64,000 bases of DNA from Chitinophaga agri (lineage in GTDB: Bacteria; Bacteroidota; Bacteroidia; Chitinophagales; Chitinophagaceae). This document shows, in pieces, positions 1-8,396 of the stretch. Location of the stretch: assembly GCF_010093065.1 (NCBI RefSeq), contig NZ_CP048113.1, positions 4,898,001-4,962,000 of the forward strand. The letters run 5' to 3'. Both the position numbers and the translations under genes were made by a program. A model generated the notes under the pieces. That model saw nothing but the letters and a program-made list of their open reading frames with translations, was not told where the DNA came from and ran no database searches. Position 1 is the stretch's first letter; the number at the start of each line of letters is the position of its first letter.

Positions 1-962
1 AAATGGGTTTCCCACCATGAAGGAGGAACATTATTCGTCAGCTGATACAGGATAAAGCCTTCATCACTGATATTCTTCTGATTACTCATCATGATGATAC
101 CTGAGTCGGCAATGATCTTGTCCAGCGGTAATTGCAGCGATATATGCAGGGTTTTACCAGTACCGTGAGTGATAGCTTTTTGTAGTATCTGCCAGTAGGA
201 CTGCACGATAAATGAGCCAGGTATATTTTTTAGTAAGGTCCATATCTCATCTTTCACCTTCTGGTTCTTCTCTTTCAGCGATTCCAGCCAGGAAAGATCA
301 TCTTCACTGATATTTATACGCATGACTTTCAGGAATTCAGTTTTGGCAGCTGTATTTTCCTGTGACCAGGTTTGCTGCAACCACTCTCTCGCCATGCCAG
401 GATAAGACCGGCGTATTTCTTCCAGTACCTGTATACGATCTTCCGAACTTCCTGTTTGCCAGCGTTCTTCAGGGCTGTGTACAACGGGGAACTGCCAGTC
501 GGGATTCATTTTACTGAGCCATTGACCTCGTTTTCCACACACATCCATTGCCAGCTGGCGGATGCGTTTCTGCGAAACCGCTGTATCGAGTATCACGGGA
601 ATGTATTCCGGTACTACGATCTGTCTTTTGTCAGAACACGCTTCCAGCCAGTAATGTACCAACGGTAACAGGTCCATGTCCAGCGCATCCTGTAGTGCGT
701 ATATAGCAGCCGTATTACAGTAAGGTCTTTCCTCAGGGGGAGCCGGCTGTAATGGTACGCCACTGTTATTCACAGCGTTGACGCCACTTTGCCGGTAACT
801 TAACACAACCGAGGCCAGATGCAGGAACTGGGTCTCTGTATCCAATGATTTGTCGCCAATGATCTTTTCAGCAACGGTGACAAGGTCAGTAGGCAGATCA
901 GCGACAGATAATTGCCTTTTACCAGTGCCGAGGAGAGCTGTATTAATGATATTGTTCCACAT
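1..962 (-). CDS. DUF5691 family protein (3' part outside window)
   Basis: The minus-strand frame is open from an ATG at 962 to the window edge, giving at least 320 residues. The N-terminus reads MWNNIINTALLGTGKRQL, which I recognise as the typical start of DUF5691 proteins. The function of that family is unknown. The gene starts 5 bases after the stop of the SWIM zinc-finger gene and is surely co-transcribed with it. From memory, SWIM and DUF5691 genes recur together beside genes for a MoxR-type AAA ATPase, DUF5682 and a VWA-domain protein. Those partners would lie to the left of this window and cannot be seen. The protein looks cytoplasmic and alpha-helical, with no signal peptide. The family call is fairly sure; the role is not known. 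Confidence 0.75.
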   Translation of the reverse strand, partial: MWNNIINTALLGTGKRQLSVADLPTDLVTVAEKIIGDKSLDTETQFLHLASVVLSYRQSGVNAVNNSGVPLQPAPPEERPYCNTAAIYALQDALDMDLLPLVHYWLEACSDKRQIVVPEYIPVILDTAVSQKRIRQLAMDVCGKRGQWLSKMNPDWQFPVVHSPEERWQTGSSEDRIQVLEEIRRSYPGMAREWLQQTWSQENTAAKTEFLKVMRINISEDDLSWLESLKEKNQKVKDEIWTLLKNIPGSFIVQSYWQILQKAITHGTGKTLHISLQLPLDKIIADSGIIMMSNQKNISDEGFILYQLTNNVPPSWWETH

Positions 963-967
963 GTCCC

Positions 968-2272
968 TTATAACAATTTATAGACGCCGTTATGCCAGAC
1001 GCCAAGAGGTTCATATTCCTGTTCTCTACCCAGGATAGCCATGTCCAATGGATGGCCTCCACTGAGAGACAGTAATTTCCAGATATTACGGAAGCCGTCT
1101 TTGATAGGCATGATTTCTTCATTCCGGTCTTTCAGCCACCATTTCATATTATGCTGAACAGGGGTCAACTGTTGTACAATATACGGTCGTTCGCTGCGGA
1201 CAGGCATCTTCCCGGCCAGGGCTGTTTCAGCTGTGGTCAATTCCTGCCAGCCGGTCATACCATAGGTGTCCTGCAGTTTATTATTGGTAACTGGTTCTTT
1301 GATCAATGCCCTGAGAGGTATTTCCGAAGGAAAGAAAACAAGTTCTGCTTCAATAGACATTCCGGCTGTCAATAGCAATTGTGGACGGGACATTCCCCTT
1401 GCATAGAACTGAAGGATCAATGCCGGCTGAAGGCAATTCAGGCCGAAAAGCCAGTATTTTTCAGTGGTAAGCCCTTCTTCTTCAGTGATCTGTTTATTGA
1501 GTATCAGCCAGGTATCTTTTGTTCCTTTTTCCTGACGCAGTGCTTCCTGACTTTGAGTAAAACCAATTAATGCGCGCAGTTCCTGCTGTAACAGGGGAGG
1601 AAGGGAGTCGCCCTGATTAAAGCCCTGAATGACAAGGTACATGCGGAGTAACTGTTCCATGAAGGAATGTTGCCAGCCTTCACTGTAATAGTTGATTTCA
1701 GAAAGACCCCGAACCATAGCTGCCAGTCCAGGCGCCTGAGCATCGATCATACGGCGGGCCATATTTTCCCAGTAAGAAGTTCCTTTTTCAGGAAGAGACA
1801 GGATACCATTACGTACAATGTCTTTCATCCAGAGCAACAGCTCGTAGATGCCATCTTCTACCTTTTGCTGGCGTGCCTGTTGTCTTTTGTCGCGGGCTGT
1901 TTCGTCTACCGGCTTTTCTTCTTTTCCTCGCTTCTTGGTTTCATTTTCAGCTCTTTTTTCTAACCATTCACTCACCCATGCCGGAGGCGTATTGTCAGTA
2001 AAAATAGTTGCTTCCCGGGCATAGAGCAGCATCAGTCCGATACCATGTTTACATGGGAATTTGCGGCTTGGACAACTGCATTTAAAAGCGGTGCTGGCCC
2101 GGTCTATCTGGGTTTGATATGGTTTACTGCCACTTCCCAGGCATTCTCCCCATAAGGCTTGTTCATTCGCCCCTTTACTCACCCATTTAGCCATAACAGC
2201 CAGTGCTTTACCGGCTTTTCTGGACGGTTCGTCCGGTGCTAAGGATAGCACCTGTTCTTCTGTTAGGAGCAA
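968..2272 (-). CDS. SWIM zinc-finger protein
   Basis: 434 residues. A SWIM zinc finger is visible at about residues 65-76, with ligands C65, C67, C74 and H76 (CxC-x6-CxH). A charged linker (about 110-135) and a helical C-terminal half of unknown function follow. SWIM domains bind DNA or protein; the partner here is not known. The start is a TTG at 2272. The conserved opening MLLTEEQVLSLAPD begins there, no ATG occurs between it and the upstream in-frame stop, and the next in-frame ATG (residue 27) would cut into conserved sequence. It is the first gene of the pair with the DUF5691 gene, 5 bases apart. It probably serves the same AAA/VWA-type system, judged only by family context. Confidence 0.8.
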   Translation of the reverse strand: MLLTEEQVLSLAPDEPSRKAGKALAVMAKWVSKGANEQALWGECLGSGSKPYQTQIDRASTAFKCSCPSRKFPCKHGIGLMLLYAREATIFTDNTPPAWVSEWLEKRAENETKKRGKEEKPVDETARDKRQQARQQKVEDGIYELLLWMKDIVRNGILSLPEKGTSYWENMARRMIDAQAPGLAAMVRGLSEINYYSEGWQHSFMEQLLRMYLVIQGFNQGDSLPPLLQQELRALIGFTQSQEALRQEKGTKDTWLILNKQITEEEGLTTEKYWLFGLNCLQPALILQFYARGMSRPQLLLTAGMSIEAELVFFPSEIPLRALIKEPVTNNKLQDTYGMTGWQELTTAETALAGKMPVRSERPYIVQQLTPVQHNMKWWLKDRNEEIMPIKDGFRNIWKLLSLSGGHPLDMAILGREQEYEPLGVWHNGVYKLL

Positions 2273-2310
2273 TGGATATAAGATTTAAAGTATTGTATTT
2301 ACAAACAATG

Positions 2311-2652
2311 TTACGCCAGTAATACCTTGTATATCCTGGAGTATAACATCACAAGATATGTGATCAGAATCACTGCATTTAATACGAGCAGCCAGTTTAC
2401 ATCTACCTGCTGATATTTATTCTTCTTACAGAGGATTGCCAGCCAGAGGAAACCGATCAGGAGGATAGCAGGAAACACCAGCGTCCACTTATTCGTAATG
2501 ATCAAATGTGCATTGGCAATACGCTCATTCCATCCCTCATCGTTACCTGCCACGAGCGGCAATATACCCATGAAAAGCACGATGATAAATATTCTTATAG
2601 CCGTTTTGGCTGCCGTTTTACTGATTTTCTGACTCTTACTTTCCTGTTGCAT
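2311..2652 (-). CDS. small membrane protein, unknown function
   Basis: 113 residues with three predicted membrane segments at about 18-36, 57-76 and 87-105, and a short polar N-terminus rich in lysine and serine. I do not recognise a family. It lies 38 bases upstream of the SWIM gene on the same strand, so it could lead that transcript, and 52 bases downstream of the carotenoid-type membrane protein. The start is an ATG. Nothing in the sequence suggests an enzyme. Confidence 0.6.
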   Translation of the reverse strand: MQQESKSQKISKTAAKTAIRIFIIVLFMGILPLVAGNDEGWNERIANAHLIITNKWTLVFPAILLIGFLWLAILCKKNKYQQVDVNWLLVLNAVILITYLVMLYSRIYKVLLA

Positions 2653-2704
2653 TGTTTCTTCAATTTTAAATATTGACCCGATTGCTAAGTTCGGGATTTA
2701 AGTA

Positions 2705-3655
2705 TTACGATCCTATTGGTTTCCTGATATGTATCCACCAGTGAATCACCATTGCCATGAATAGATTTAATACACAGAAAAACGTCATCCAGCTATTTTC
2801 GGTGGCAAACCCACCAATAAACAACCAGGTGAAAAAGTAAAGATGAAACCATACAGGAACTAACCATGCAATGACAGGCAGTGCTGGCGTTGTCGTCTGT
2901 TTTTTCTTTCTGAACCCCCAGATGGTAAGTACGGGTAATAATATGAGTAAAAAGACCAGTTTCTCACGACTTCTGATACCAAATCTTTCATTTAGCCAGG
3001 TAGCCATGGGAAACAAGGTGATCCACAGTGCAACCTGCGAGATCAGTATGGATAATAGTGGTATGATAACCTGCCAGCAACGGATAACGATCTTTTTACT
3101 GAATTGAATCTTTTCCAGCGTACGGGCAAAGGTAGAGTAGAAGAACACAACACACAGCCATCCGAAGAAATTCCCGTAGGGTACACCAAACCATTGTGCG
3201 GTAAGAGGAGAAGGGAATTCGGGTCGATTGTCCCAGCTCCAGTGCCACATGTGTAAGCGATAAGCAACGACGTCCATACTTGCATCAATACTGAGTGCGA
3301 GTAATGCATCAAAAGCGGCTGCTGCGATCAGGGGAAGTCCCCGGCTGTCGGAGATGAGTCTGGAAGTATAGATAATAATTCCCCATCCCATACCGATACA
3401 TACAGGGATATTATCCGGTGCATGTCCCAGCATTAGCCAGAATTGCCCGTATTTGTAACCGGCATTGGAAACCACGTTGACATATTCCAACAATAATCCG
3501 AACCCAAATCCTCCCAGCATATAGGCGACGTGCCCGGGTCCTCTTTTCCATGCATGCAGCAAGGTCAGTATGAACAACAGCAGCATACAGCTTTCCGACA
3601 GGGGATAGCAGATAGCAGGAGGAACATCATAAGGCATATTCGCGTAGGGAAGCAT
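2705..3655 (-). CDS. DUF422/CruF-like carotenoid biosynthesis membrane protein
   Basis: 316 residues with about eight membrane segments. The pattern fits DUF422 (carotenoid biosynthesis protein, CruF type): a GLLLEYVNV stretch near 54, an aspartate-rich segment ALSIDASMDVVA near 120, and WFGVPYGNFFGW near 155-166. Family members include bisanhydrobacterioruberin hydratase and gamma-carotenoid 1',2'-hydratase, so a role in modifying an acyclic or monocyclic carotenoid end is plausible. No other carotenoid gene (crtB, crtI, crtZ) is in the window. It sits 13 bases upstream of the transporter's stop, on the same strand. The fold and family are fairly sure; the substrate is inferred. Confidence 0.6.
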   Translation of the reverse strand: MLPYANMPYDVPPAICYPLSESCMLLLFILTLLHAWKRGPGHVAYMLGGFGFGLLLEYVNVVSNAGYKYGQFWLMLGHAPDNIPVCIGMGWGIIIYTSRLISDSRGLPLIAAAAFDALLALSIDASMDVVAYRLHMWHWSWDNRPEFPSPLTAQWFGVPYGNFFGWLCVVFFYSTFARTLEKIQFSKKIVIRCWQVIIPLLSILISQVALWITLFPMATWLNERFGIRSREKLVFLLILLPVLTIWGFRKKKQTTTPALPVIAWLVPVWFHLYFFTWLFIGGFATENSWMTFFCVLNLFMAMVIHWWIHIRKPIGS

Positions 3656-3668
3656 AACAACAGTTTTG

Positions 3669-4958
3669 TTATTGTTCTTTATCCATGAAAGAAGTGTGTT
3701 TCGTATCTCTTACTACAGCATAAACGATCAGTGAAATAAAGATACAACCAGTAACGTACCAGTAATACATCGACTCGTGACCGATATTCTTGAAATACAG
3801 CGCAATATATTCAGCTGTGCCACCAAATAGGGCTACCGTCAATGCATAAGGTAGGCCAACCCCGAGCGCGCGTATCTCTGCCGGAAACATCTCAGCTTTT
3901 ACCACTGCGTTAATGGAGGTATAACCAGTCACAATGATCAGTGCACAAAAGATAAGAAAGAAGGCCGCCCATTCCGAAGAGGCGTGACTGATAGCGGTAA
4001 GGATAGGAACGGTTAATAAGGTGCCTAATATTCCGAAGCCAAGTAGTAAAGGTTTACGGCCGATCCTGTCACTCAGCATACCAAAGAGCGGTTGCAGACA
4101 GGCATATACCAGCATCAGCAGGAACGTCAGCATAGTAGATCTTTCTTTGGTAAGATGGACTGTATTGACCAGGAACTTCTGCATATAGGTTGTGTAAGTA
4201 TAAAAGGCAAGTGTACCTCCCATGGTCAGTCCGACAACTGTCATGACGGCCCTGGGGTGTTCCTGTAACAGGATCAGAACGGAACCCCGTTTTTTGTTTT
4301 CTTTTTCAGGGGTAAAAGTCTCCTGCATATGTTGCCTGATCACCAGGGCAAAAAGGGATAATGCAGAGCCGATGGCGAAAGGGATGCGCCATCCCCACTC
4401 GTGCAGTTGTTCCGCTGTCAGGAATACCTTTTGCAGCAACAGTTGTATGCCGAGAGCAGTTAGCTGACCACCAATCAGGGTGACGTACTGAAAGCTGGAG
4501 TAGAAACCTCTTTTATCACGTGTGGATATTTCACTCAGGTAAGTCGCAGAGGTACCATATTCTCCGCCAACGCTTAGTCCCTGGATGAGCCTTGCCAGCA
4601 GAAGAATAATAGGAGAAAGGATACCCGCCGTAGCGTAGGTGGGTGCCACAGCAATCATCAGACTACCGAAAGACATCAGCAATACAGAAAGTGTCATGGA
4701 TACCTTCCTGCCGTTTTTATCGGCAATACTGCCGAATAACCAGCCTCCGATCGGACGCATGAGGAAGCCAACAGCGAAGATAGCAGCAGTGTCCAGTAAC
4801 TGAGCTGTGGGATTGCCTTTCGGAAAGAACACAGGGGCGAAATAAAGGGCGAAGGCGGCATAGGCATACCAGTCATACCATTCAACGAGATTACCAATGG
4901 AACCAGTGAAAATAGCTTTGATACGGTATGCGGTGTCGCTTTTTTGATTTGTATTCAT
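3669..4958 (-). CDS. MHS-family MFS transporter (alpha-ketoglutarate permease-like)
   Basis: 429 residues, 12 membrane segments. The N-terminal GNLVEWYDWYAYAAF and the later DKNGRKVSM and RLIQGLSVGGEYG loops are hallmarks of the metabolite:H+ symporter branch of the MFS, which includes KgtP, ShiA and ProP. Such proteins take up carboxylates such as 2-oxoglutarate across the inner membrane. The reading frame is open up to 5105, but the family N-terminus begins at the ATG at 4958, so that start was chosen. The gene is divergent from rpiA, with about 80 bases between the starts for both promoters. Specificity cannot be read from sequence alone. Confidence 0.8.
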   Translation of the reverse strand: MNTNQKSDTAYRIKAIFTGSIGNLVEWYDWYAYAAFALYFAPVFFPKGNPTAQLLDTAAIFAVGFLMRPIGGWLFGSIADKNGRKVSMTLSVLLMSFGSLMIAVAPTYATAGILSPIILLLARLIQGLSVGGEYGTSATYLSEISTRDKRGFYSSFQYVTLIGGQLTALGIQLLLQKVFLTAEQLHEWGWRIPFAIGSALSLFALVIRQHMQETFTPEKENKKRGSVLILLQEHPRAVMTVVGLTMGGTLAFYTYTTYMQKFLVNTVHLTKERSTMLTFLLMLVYACLQPLFGMLSDRIGRKPLLLGFGILGTLLTVPILTAISHASSEWAAFFLIFCALIIVTGYTSINAVVKAEMFPAEIRALGVGLPYALTVALFGGTAEYIALYFKNIGHESMYYWYVTGCIFISLIVYAVVRDTKHTSFMDKEQ

Positions 4959-5037
4959 TATTAACAGGAGCGTGGTCTTCAAAAATAATACAATCGGGCC
5001 AATAGTCTTATATTGCTTAACAATTAACAGGATAATC

Positions 5038-5712
5038 ATGGACACGATCACAAAAGCAAAGAAAGCGGCCGGAGAGAAGGCTGCAGCGTTGGTACAGCCC
5101 GGCATGTTAGTGGGATTGGGAACAGGGTCTACTGCTTACTGGGCAATAGAAAAGATAGGACAGATGGTAAAGGAAGGACTGAATATCCGTGCCGTGGCGA
5201 CGTCTGTCGCTTCCGAGCAGCAGGCCAAAGCGTTGGGTATTCCAATCACTTCTTTCAGCGAAATTCAGCAACTGGATATAGATATTGACGGTGCTGACGA
5301 AGTCAGCGAAGATCTACAGATCATCAAAGGTGGAGGTGGTGCTTTACTACGTGAAAAAATCGTTGCTCATGCCAGCAGAAGAAAGGTGATCGTGGCGGAT
5401 GAGCGTAAGTATGTTAAAACATTGGGTAAGTTCCCCCTCCCAGTAGAGATCATCCCGTTTGGCTGGGAGCTGGTATTCAAATCTATCCAGGCTTTACAGG
5501 GATCACCTACACTCAGGACCAGAGAAGATCAACCTTATATCACCGATAACGGGAATTATATTCTGGACTGTAAGTTTGGTGCCATTGAAAATCCTGAACA
5601 GTTGCACCATCATCTGAAGGCGATGACTGGTGTTGTGGAGACTGGACTGTTCATTAATCTGAAACCTACCGTCATCATAGCGTATGAAAATGGCGAAGTG
5701 AAGACTATTTAA
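5038..5712 (+). CDS. rpiA: ribose-5-phosphate isomerase A
   Basis: 224 residues, the usual RpiA length. It interconverts ribose 5-phosphate and ribulose 5-phosphate in the non-oxidative pentose phosphate pathway. The diagnostic segments are all present: VGLGTGSTAYW near 27, DIDGADEV near 80 (catalytic aspartates), KGGGGALLREKI near 93 with the catalytic glutamate and lysine, and VEIIPFGWE near 128. The start is the ATG at 5038 with AGGA upstream; an open frame extends to 4972 but would add a non-conserved leader. It is the first gene of a plus-strand run with the ICMT-like and sulfurtransferase genes. Confidence 0.95.
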   Translation: MDTITKAKKAAGEKAAALVQPGMLVGLGTGSTAYWAIEKIGQMVKEGLNIRAVATSVASEQQAKALGIPITSFSEIQQLDIDIDGADEVSEDLQIIKGGGGALLREKIVAHASRRKVIVADERKYVKTLGKFPLPVEIIPFGWELVFKSIQALQGSPTLRTREDQPYITDNGNYILDCKFGAIENPEQLHHHLKAMTGVVETGLFINLKPTVIIAYENGEVKTI

Positions 5713-5732
5713 CGGCTAATTCTATTCATCCT

Positions 5733-6296
5733 ATGTATCATTTTTTCCATTGGTTTGTTGTCATCAGCTGGGTGTTATCAGAAGTATTGCTGAACAGACT
5801 TTTCAGGTCGTCCGGGACAGATAAGACACAGGCAGACCAGCGTTCGCTGCGGACGATATGGATCACTATCATGATCGCATTGCCATTGGCACACATACTG
5901 TCACTGTATACGTCTTTTCCGGTTAGTACATCTCCAACTGTGATGCTGGCAGGCCTTGGAATGATCATAGCCGGGATGTTGTACCGGTTTACGGCTATCT
6001 ATACACTGGGCAGGTATTTTACGGTTGATGTAGCCATCAGGCAGGACCACAGGATCGTAAGCAGGGGGATGTACAGGTATATGCGGCATCCCTCTTACCT
6101 GGGATCGCTGATCTCTTTTCTGGGTAATGGTTTCGTGCTGAACAACTGGGTAGGTCTGGTCATGAGTTTCGTTCCGGTGCTGATCGCATTTATATACAGG
6201 ATGAATATAGAAGAAGAGTTATTGTTGTCTAACTTCGGTCAGGAATACCTTGACTATAAGAAGAAAACCTGGAGATTAATACCATTCGTTTACTGA
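5733..6296 (+). CDS. ICMT-like isoprenylcysteine carboxyl methyltransferase family protein
   Basis: 187 residues, mostly membrane-embedded (about five segments). The C-terminal half has the signature of the isoprenylcysteine carboxyl methyltransferase/phospholipid methyltransferase fold: GRYFTVDVAIRQDHRIVSRG near 95-114, the RHPSYLG motif near 120 that binds S-adenosylmethionine, and a terminal EEELLLSNFGQEYLDYKKK. Bacterial members methylate unknown small hydrophobic substrates; protein prenylation is not expected here. It follows rpiA by 20 bases and is probably in its transcript. The family is clear; the substrate is unknown. Confidence 0.75.
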   Translation: MYHFFHWFVVISWVLSEVLLNRLFRSSGTDKTQADQRSLRTIWITIMIALPLAHILSLYTSFPVSTSPTVMLAGLGMIIAGMLYRFTAIYTLGRYFTVDVAIRQDHRIVSRGMYRYMRHPSYLGSLISFLGNGFVLNNWVGLVMSFVPVLIAFIYRMNIEEELLLSNFGQEYLDYKKKTWRLIPFVY

Positions 6297-6339
6297 TACC
6301 TGTTAAACAGCACATGTATCATTTCTTAAAGGACACAAT

Positions 6340-7185
6340 ATGAGCTACACAAACTTTGTAAAAACGGCAGAAGCACAGGCGCTTATCAATACGCCTGGTG
6401 TACTTTTCATTGATTGCAGTTTTGCATTGAATGATAAAGAGTGGGGTAGGCAAGAGTACGAAAAAGCACATATACCCGGCGCATTGTATGCTGACCTTGA
6501 TAAAGATCTTTCCGGACCGATCACACCAGGTAAAACAGGTCGTCATCCGTTGCCGGGAAAGAAAGAACTGGAAGCCCGTATTGCTTCCTGGGGTATCACA
6601 CCGACAACGCAGGTGATCGCTTATGATGCTGGTGCCGGATTCATGGCTGCTGCCAGATTATGGTGGCTCCTGAAATGGGCTGGTCATGAGCAGGTGGCAG
6701 TATTGGACGGGGGGAAAAAAGTATGGGCAGAAAAAGGATTTCCGCTGGAGAGTGGAACGGTAACACCAGTTGCCGCGGCATTTACCGCACATTATGATGA
6801 TTACCTCCTGGCAGATGCTGCTGCTGTATTGAAAGCTATAGAGGTGAATGGAAGTTGTGTGATCGATTCCAGAACAGCCGACCGGTATGCCGGGCAGAAT
6901 GAAACAATAGACCCGGTAGCAGGACATATTCCTGAAGCTATTTCAAGGCCTTTTAATGCCAATATTACTCCGGAAGGAGTCGTTGCAGGACAGGACGTGG
7001 TAAGAGGCTATTTTGCTGCTGATTTTGCAAAGGACGAGGTGATTTTTTATTGTGGGTCAGGGGTGACAGCTGCATTTAATGTATTGCTGGCAAACTATGC
7101 CGGATATCCGATGCCGAAGTTATATGCCGGTTCATGGAGTGAATGGATCACTGATGATGCAAGGCCGGTAGCAGTGAATGTCTGA
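6340..7185 (+). CDS. sulfurtransferase with two rhodanese domains
   Basis: 281 residues, the standard length of tandem rhodanese enzymes (thiosulfate or 3-mercaptopyruvate sulfurtransferase). The N-terminal inactive rhodanese domain spans about 5-130 and the catalytic one 155-280. The active-site loop is CGSGVTA with the persulfide cysteine at residue 238. CGSGVTA is the form common in SseA-like 3-mercaptopyruvate enzymes, while CRxGxx is usual in thiosulfate enzymes, so the former is favoured. It probably works in cytoplasmic sulfur transfer or cyanide detoxification. The start is an ATG with AAAGGA upstream. A strong terminator follows 40 bases after the stop. Confidence 0.85.
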   Translation: MSYTNFVKTAEAQALINTPGVLFIDCSFALNDKEWGRQEYEKAHIPGALYADLDKDLSGPITPGKTGRHPLPGKKELEARIASWGITPTTQVIAYDAGAGFMAAARLWWLLKWAGHEQVAVLDGGKKVWAEKGFPLESGTVTPVAAAFTAHYDDYLLADAAAVLKAIEVNGSCVIDSRTADRYAGQNETIDPVAGHIPEAISRPFNANITPEGVVAGQDVVRGYFAADFAKDEVIFYCGSGVTAAFNVLLANYAGYPMPKLYAGSWSEWITDDARPVAVNV

Positions 7186-7225
7186 TAAAAAAAGATCTCC
7201 GCATAGCAGCATAGAAATAAAAAAA

Positions 7226-7256
7226 GGGCGTCGACAGTTAATTGCTGTTGACGCCC
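7226..7256. terminator. bidirectional intrinsic terminator
   Basis: A 12-bp stem (GGGCGTCGACAG against CTGTTGACGCCC, one G-U pair) with a 7-base loop is flanked by an A run on the left and a T run on the right. It can end transcription from both the sulfurtransferase gene (plus) and the zinc-ribbon protein gene at 7269 (minus). Confidence 0.9.
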
Positions 7257-7268
7257 TTTTTTGTATAA

Positions 7269-8390
7269 CTACTGTTGACTACAGAAGTAGACAATAAGTA
7301 TGATCACAAGAAGGATTGCCATTACAAGCAGCGTAATCTTGGTACCGCTGTACGGTCTTTCACCAACAACTTCTCCTGTAGAGGCATTGATCGTAAAGTG
7401 ATAGATCTTGCCATTGTAACGGTAGGCGCTGATCCATACCGGTAGCAACAGGTATTTCAAACCCAGATTATAATAGGTACAATGATAATCACCTATTCGT
7501 TGTTCATCACCTCCGATATCGCGACGGATTGTATTTTCAATGCTGGGCCGCATGATCACCTTCGCCTGTTCCAGTCCGTCTTCAGGCGGTATCTGATAAA
7601 GCTCGGAGCGGAAGCCACTGACATAGCGTTCATTATAATGTTCCAGGGCCTGCATATGCCATGGTTCCAGTCTTCGTGATACTTTTGGCGGCAATGAGGT
7701 GCTGGCTGTAATAAGAATATCATGGAAAGAATTATAGACAGTACCGCTCACATGATGCCACCTGGTATGGCGTACCTGTCTGGAACGCTGTACCCGCTCG
7801 CCGTTAACGGTTTCAGTATAATATTCTGTTTCATAATAATAATCGCCACGGCTACCATCGTAGTCGGTCGTAGTATCCGCATCATAGCTCCAGTGAGGCA
7901 GATAAAGGCCTTTCAGCAGGTCTGCATGACCAGCAACTAATTGTGCAAGGTCAGATGGTGCAAACCATAGTTTATCCATCCAGGTGCGGAAGTTGCCTGC
8001 CGCCTGTTGCTTTGTGATAGCAAAAGGAAGGAGGTAATGTGGTTCAACGATGTGTCGGTCCTGGGCATCGCTGATCACCAGCGGACTTGCACAGAAGGTA
8101 CAGTTATCGGAATTGACTTCCGGTGGCAGGGTAGTAGAGGCGCCGCAGTTTTTACAGGAGACAACCTTCGCCACAATTTGCACATCACGGTTAGTTTTAC
8201 TGATAAAGCTGTTATAATCCACTGAAACAATGGGACCATGATACTCCCGTTCAATGTCATTGGTAGCGCCGCAATAATTACATTTTAGCTGATGGGTACC
8301 CGGTGCATAATGGAGGGTAGCGCCACAGCTGCAGCATTGTAACGATGCATTCAGAGAGGCGGATTGCTCCGCCTGGGAAAGAGGATCCAT
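7269..8390 (-). CDS. zinc-ribbon membrane protein, YdjG-like partner of the SPFH protein
   Basis: 373 residues. The N-terminus holds two zinc ribbons: CCSCGATL with CNYCGAT at about 19-43, and CKNCGAST with CTFCASPL at about 79-104. A long soluble region with a tyrosine-rich segment (about 190-205) follows, and one membrane helix near the C-terminus (about 350-370). Zinc-ribbon membrane proteins of this kind are encoded beside SPFH 'virion core'-type proteins; in Bacillus subtilis YdjG and YdjH form a membrane complex with YdjI that recruits PspA. Here the gene lies 6 bases downstream of such an SPFH gene. A role in sensing or holding a membrane stress complex is inferred. No PspA is in the window. 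Confidence 0.65.
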   Translation of the reverse strand: MDPLSQAEQSASLNASLQCCSCGATLHYAPGTHQLKCNYCGATNDIEREYHGPIVSVDYNSFISKTNRDVQIVAKVVSCKNCGASTTLPPEVNSDNCTFCASPLVISDAQDRHIVEPHYLLPFAITKQQAAGNFRTWMDKLWFAPSDLAQLVAGHADLLKGLYLPHWSYDADTTTDYDGSRGDYYYETEYYTETVNGERVQRSRQVRHTRWHHVSGTVYNSFHDILITASTSLPPKVSRRLEPWHMQALEHYNERYVSGFRSELYQIPPEDGLEQAKVIMRPSIENTIRRDIGGDEQRIGDYHCTYYNLGLKYLLLPVWISAYRYNGKIYHFTINASTGEVVGERPYSGTKITLLVMAILLVIILIVYFCSQQ

Positions 8391-8396
8391 GAACGA

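Noticed and set aside
4959..5105. The longer start of the MHS transporter
   Set aside because: The extra 49 residues cover the rpiA promoter and lack family similarity; the ATG at 4958 begins the conserved part.
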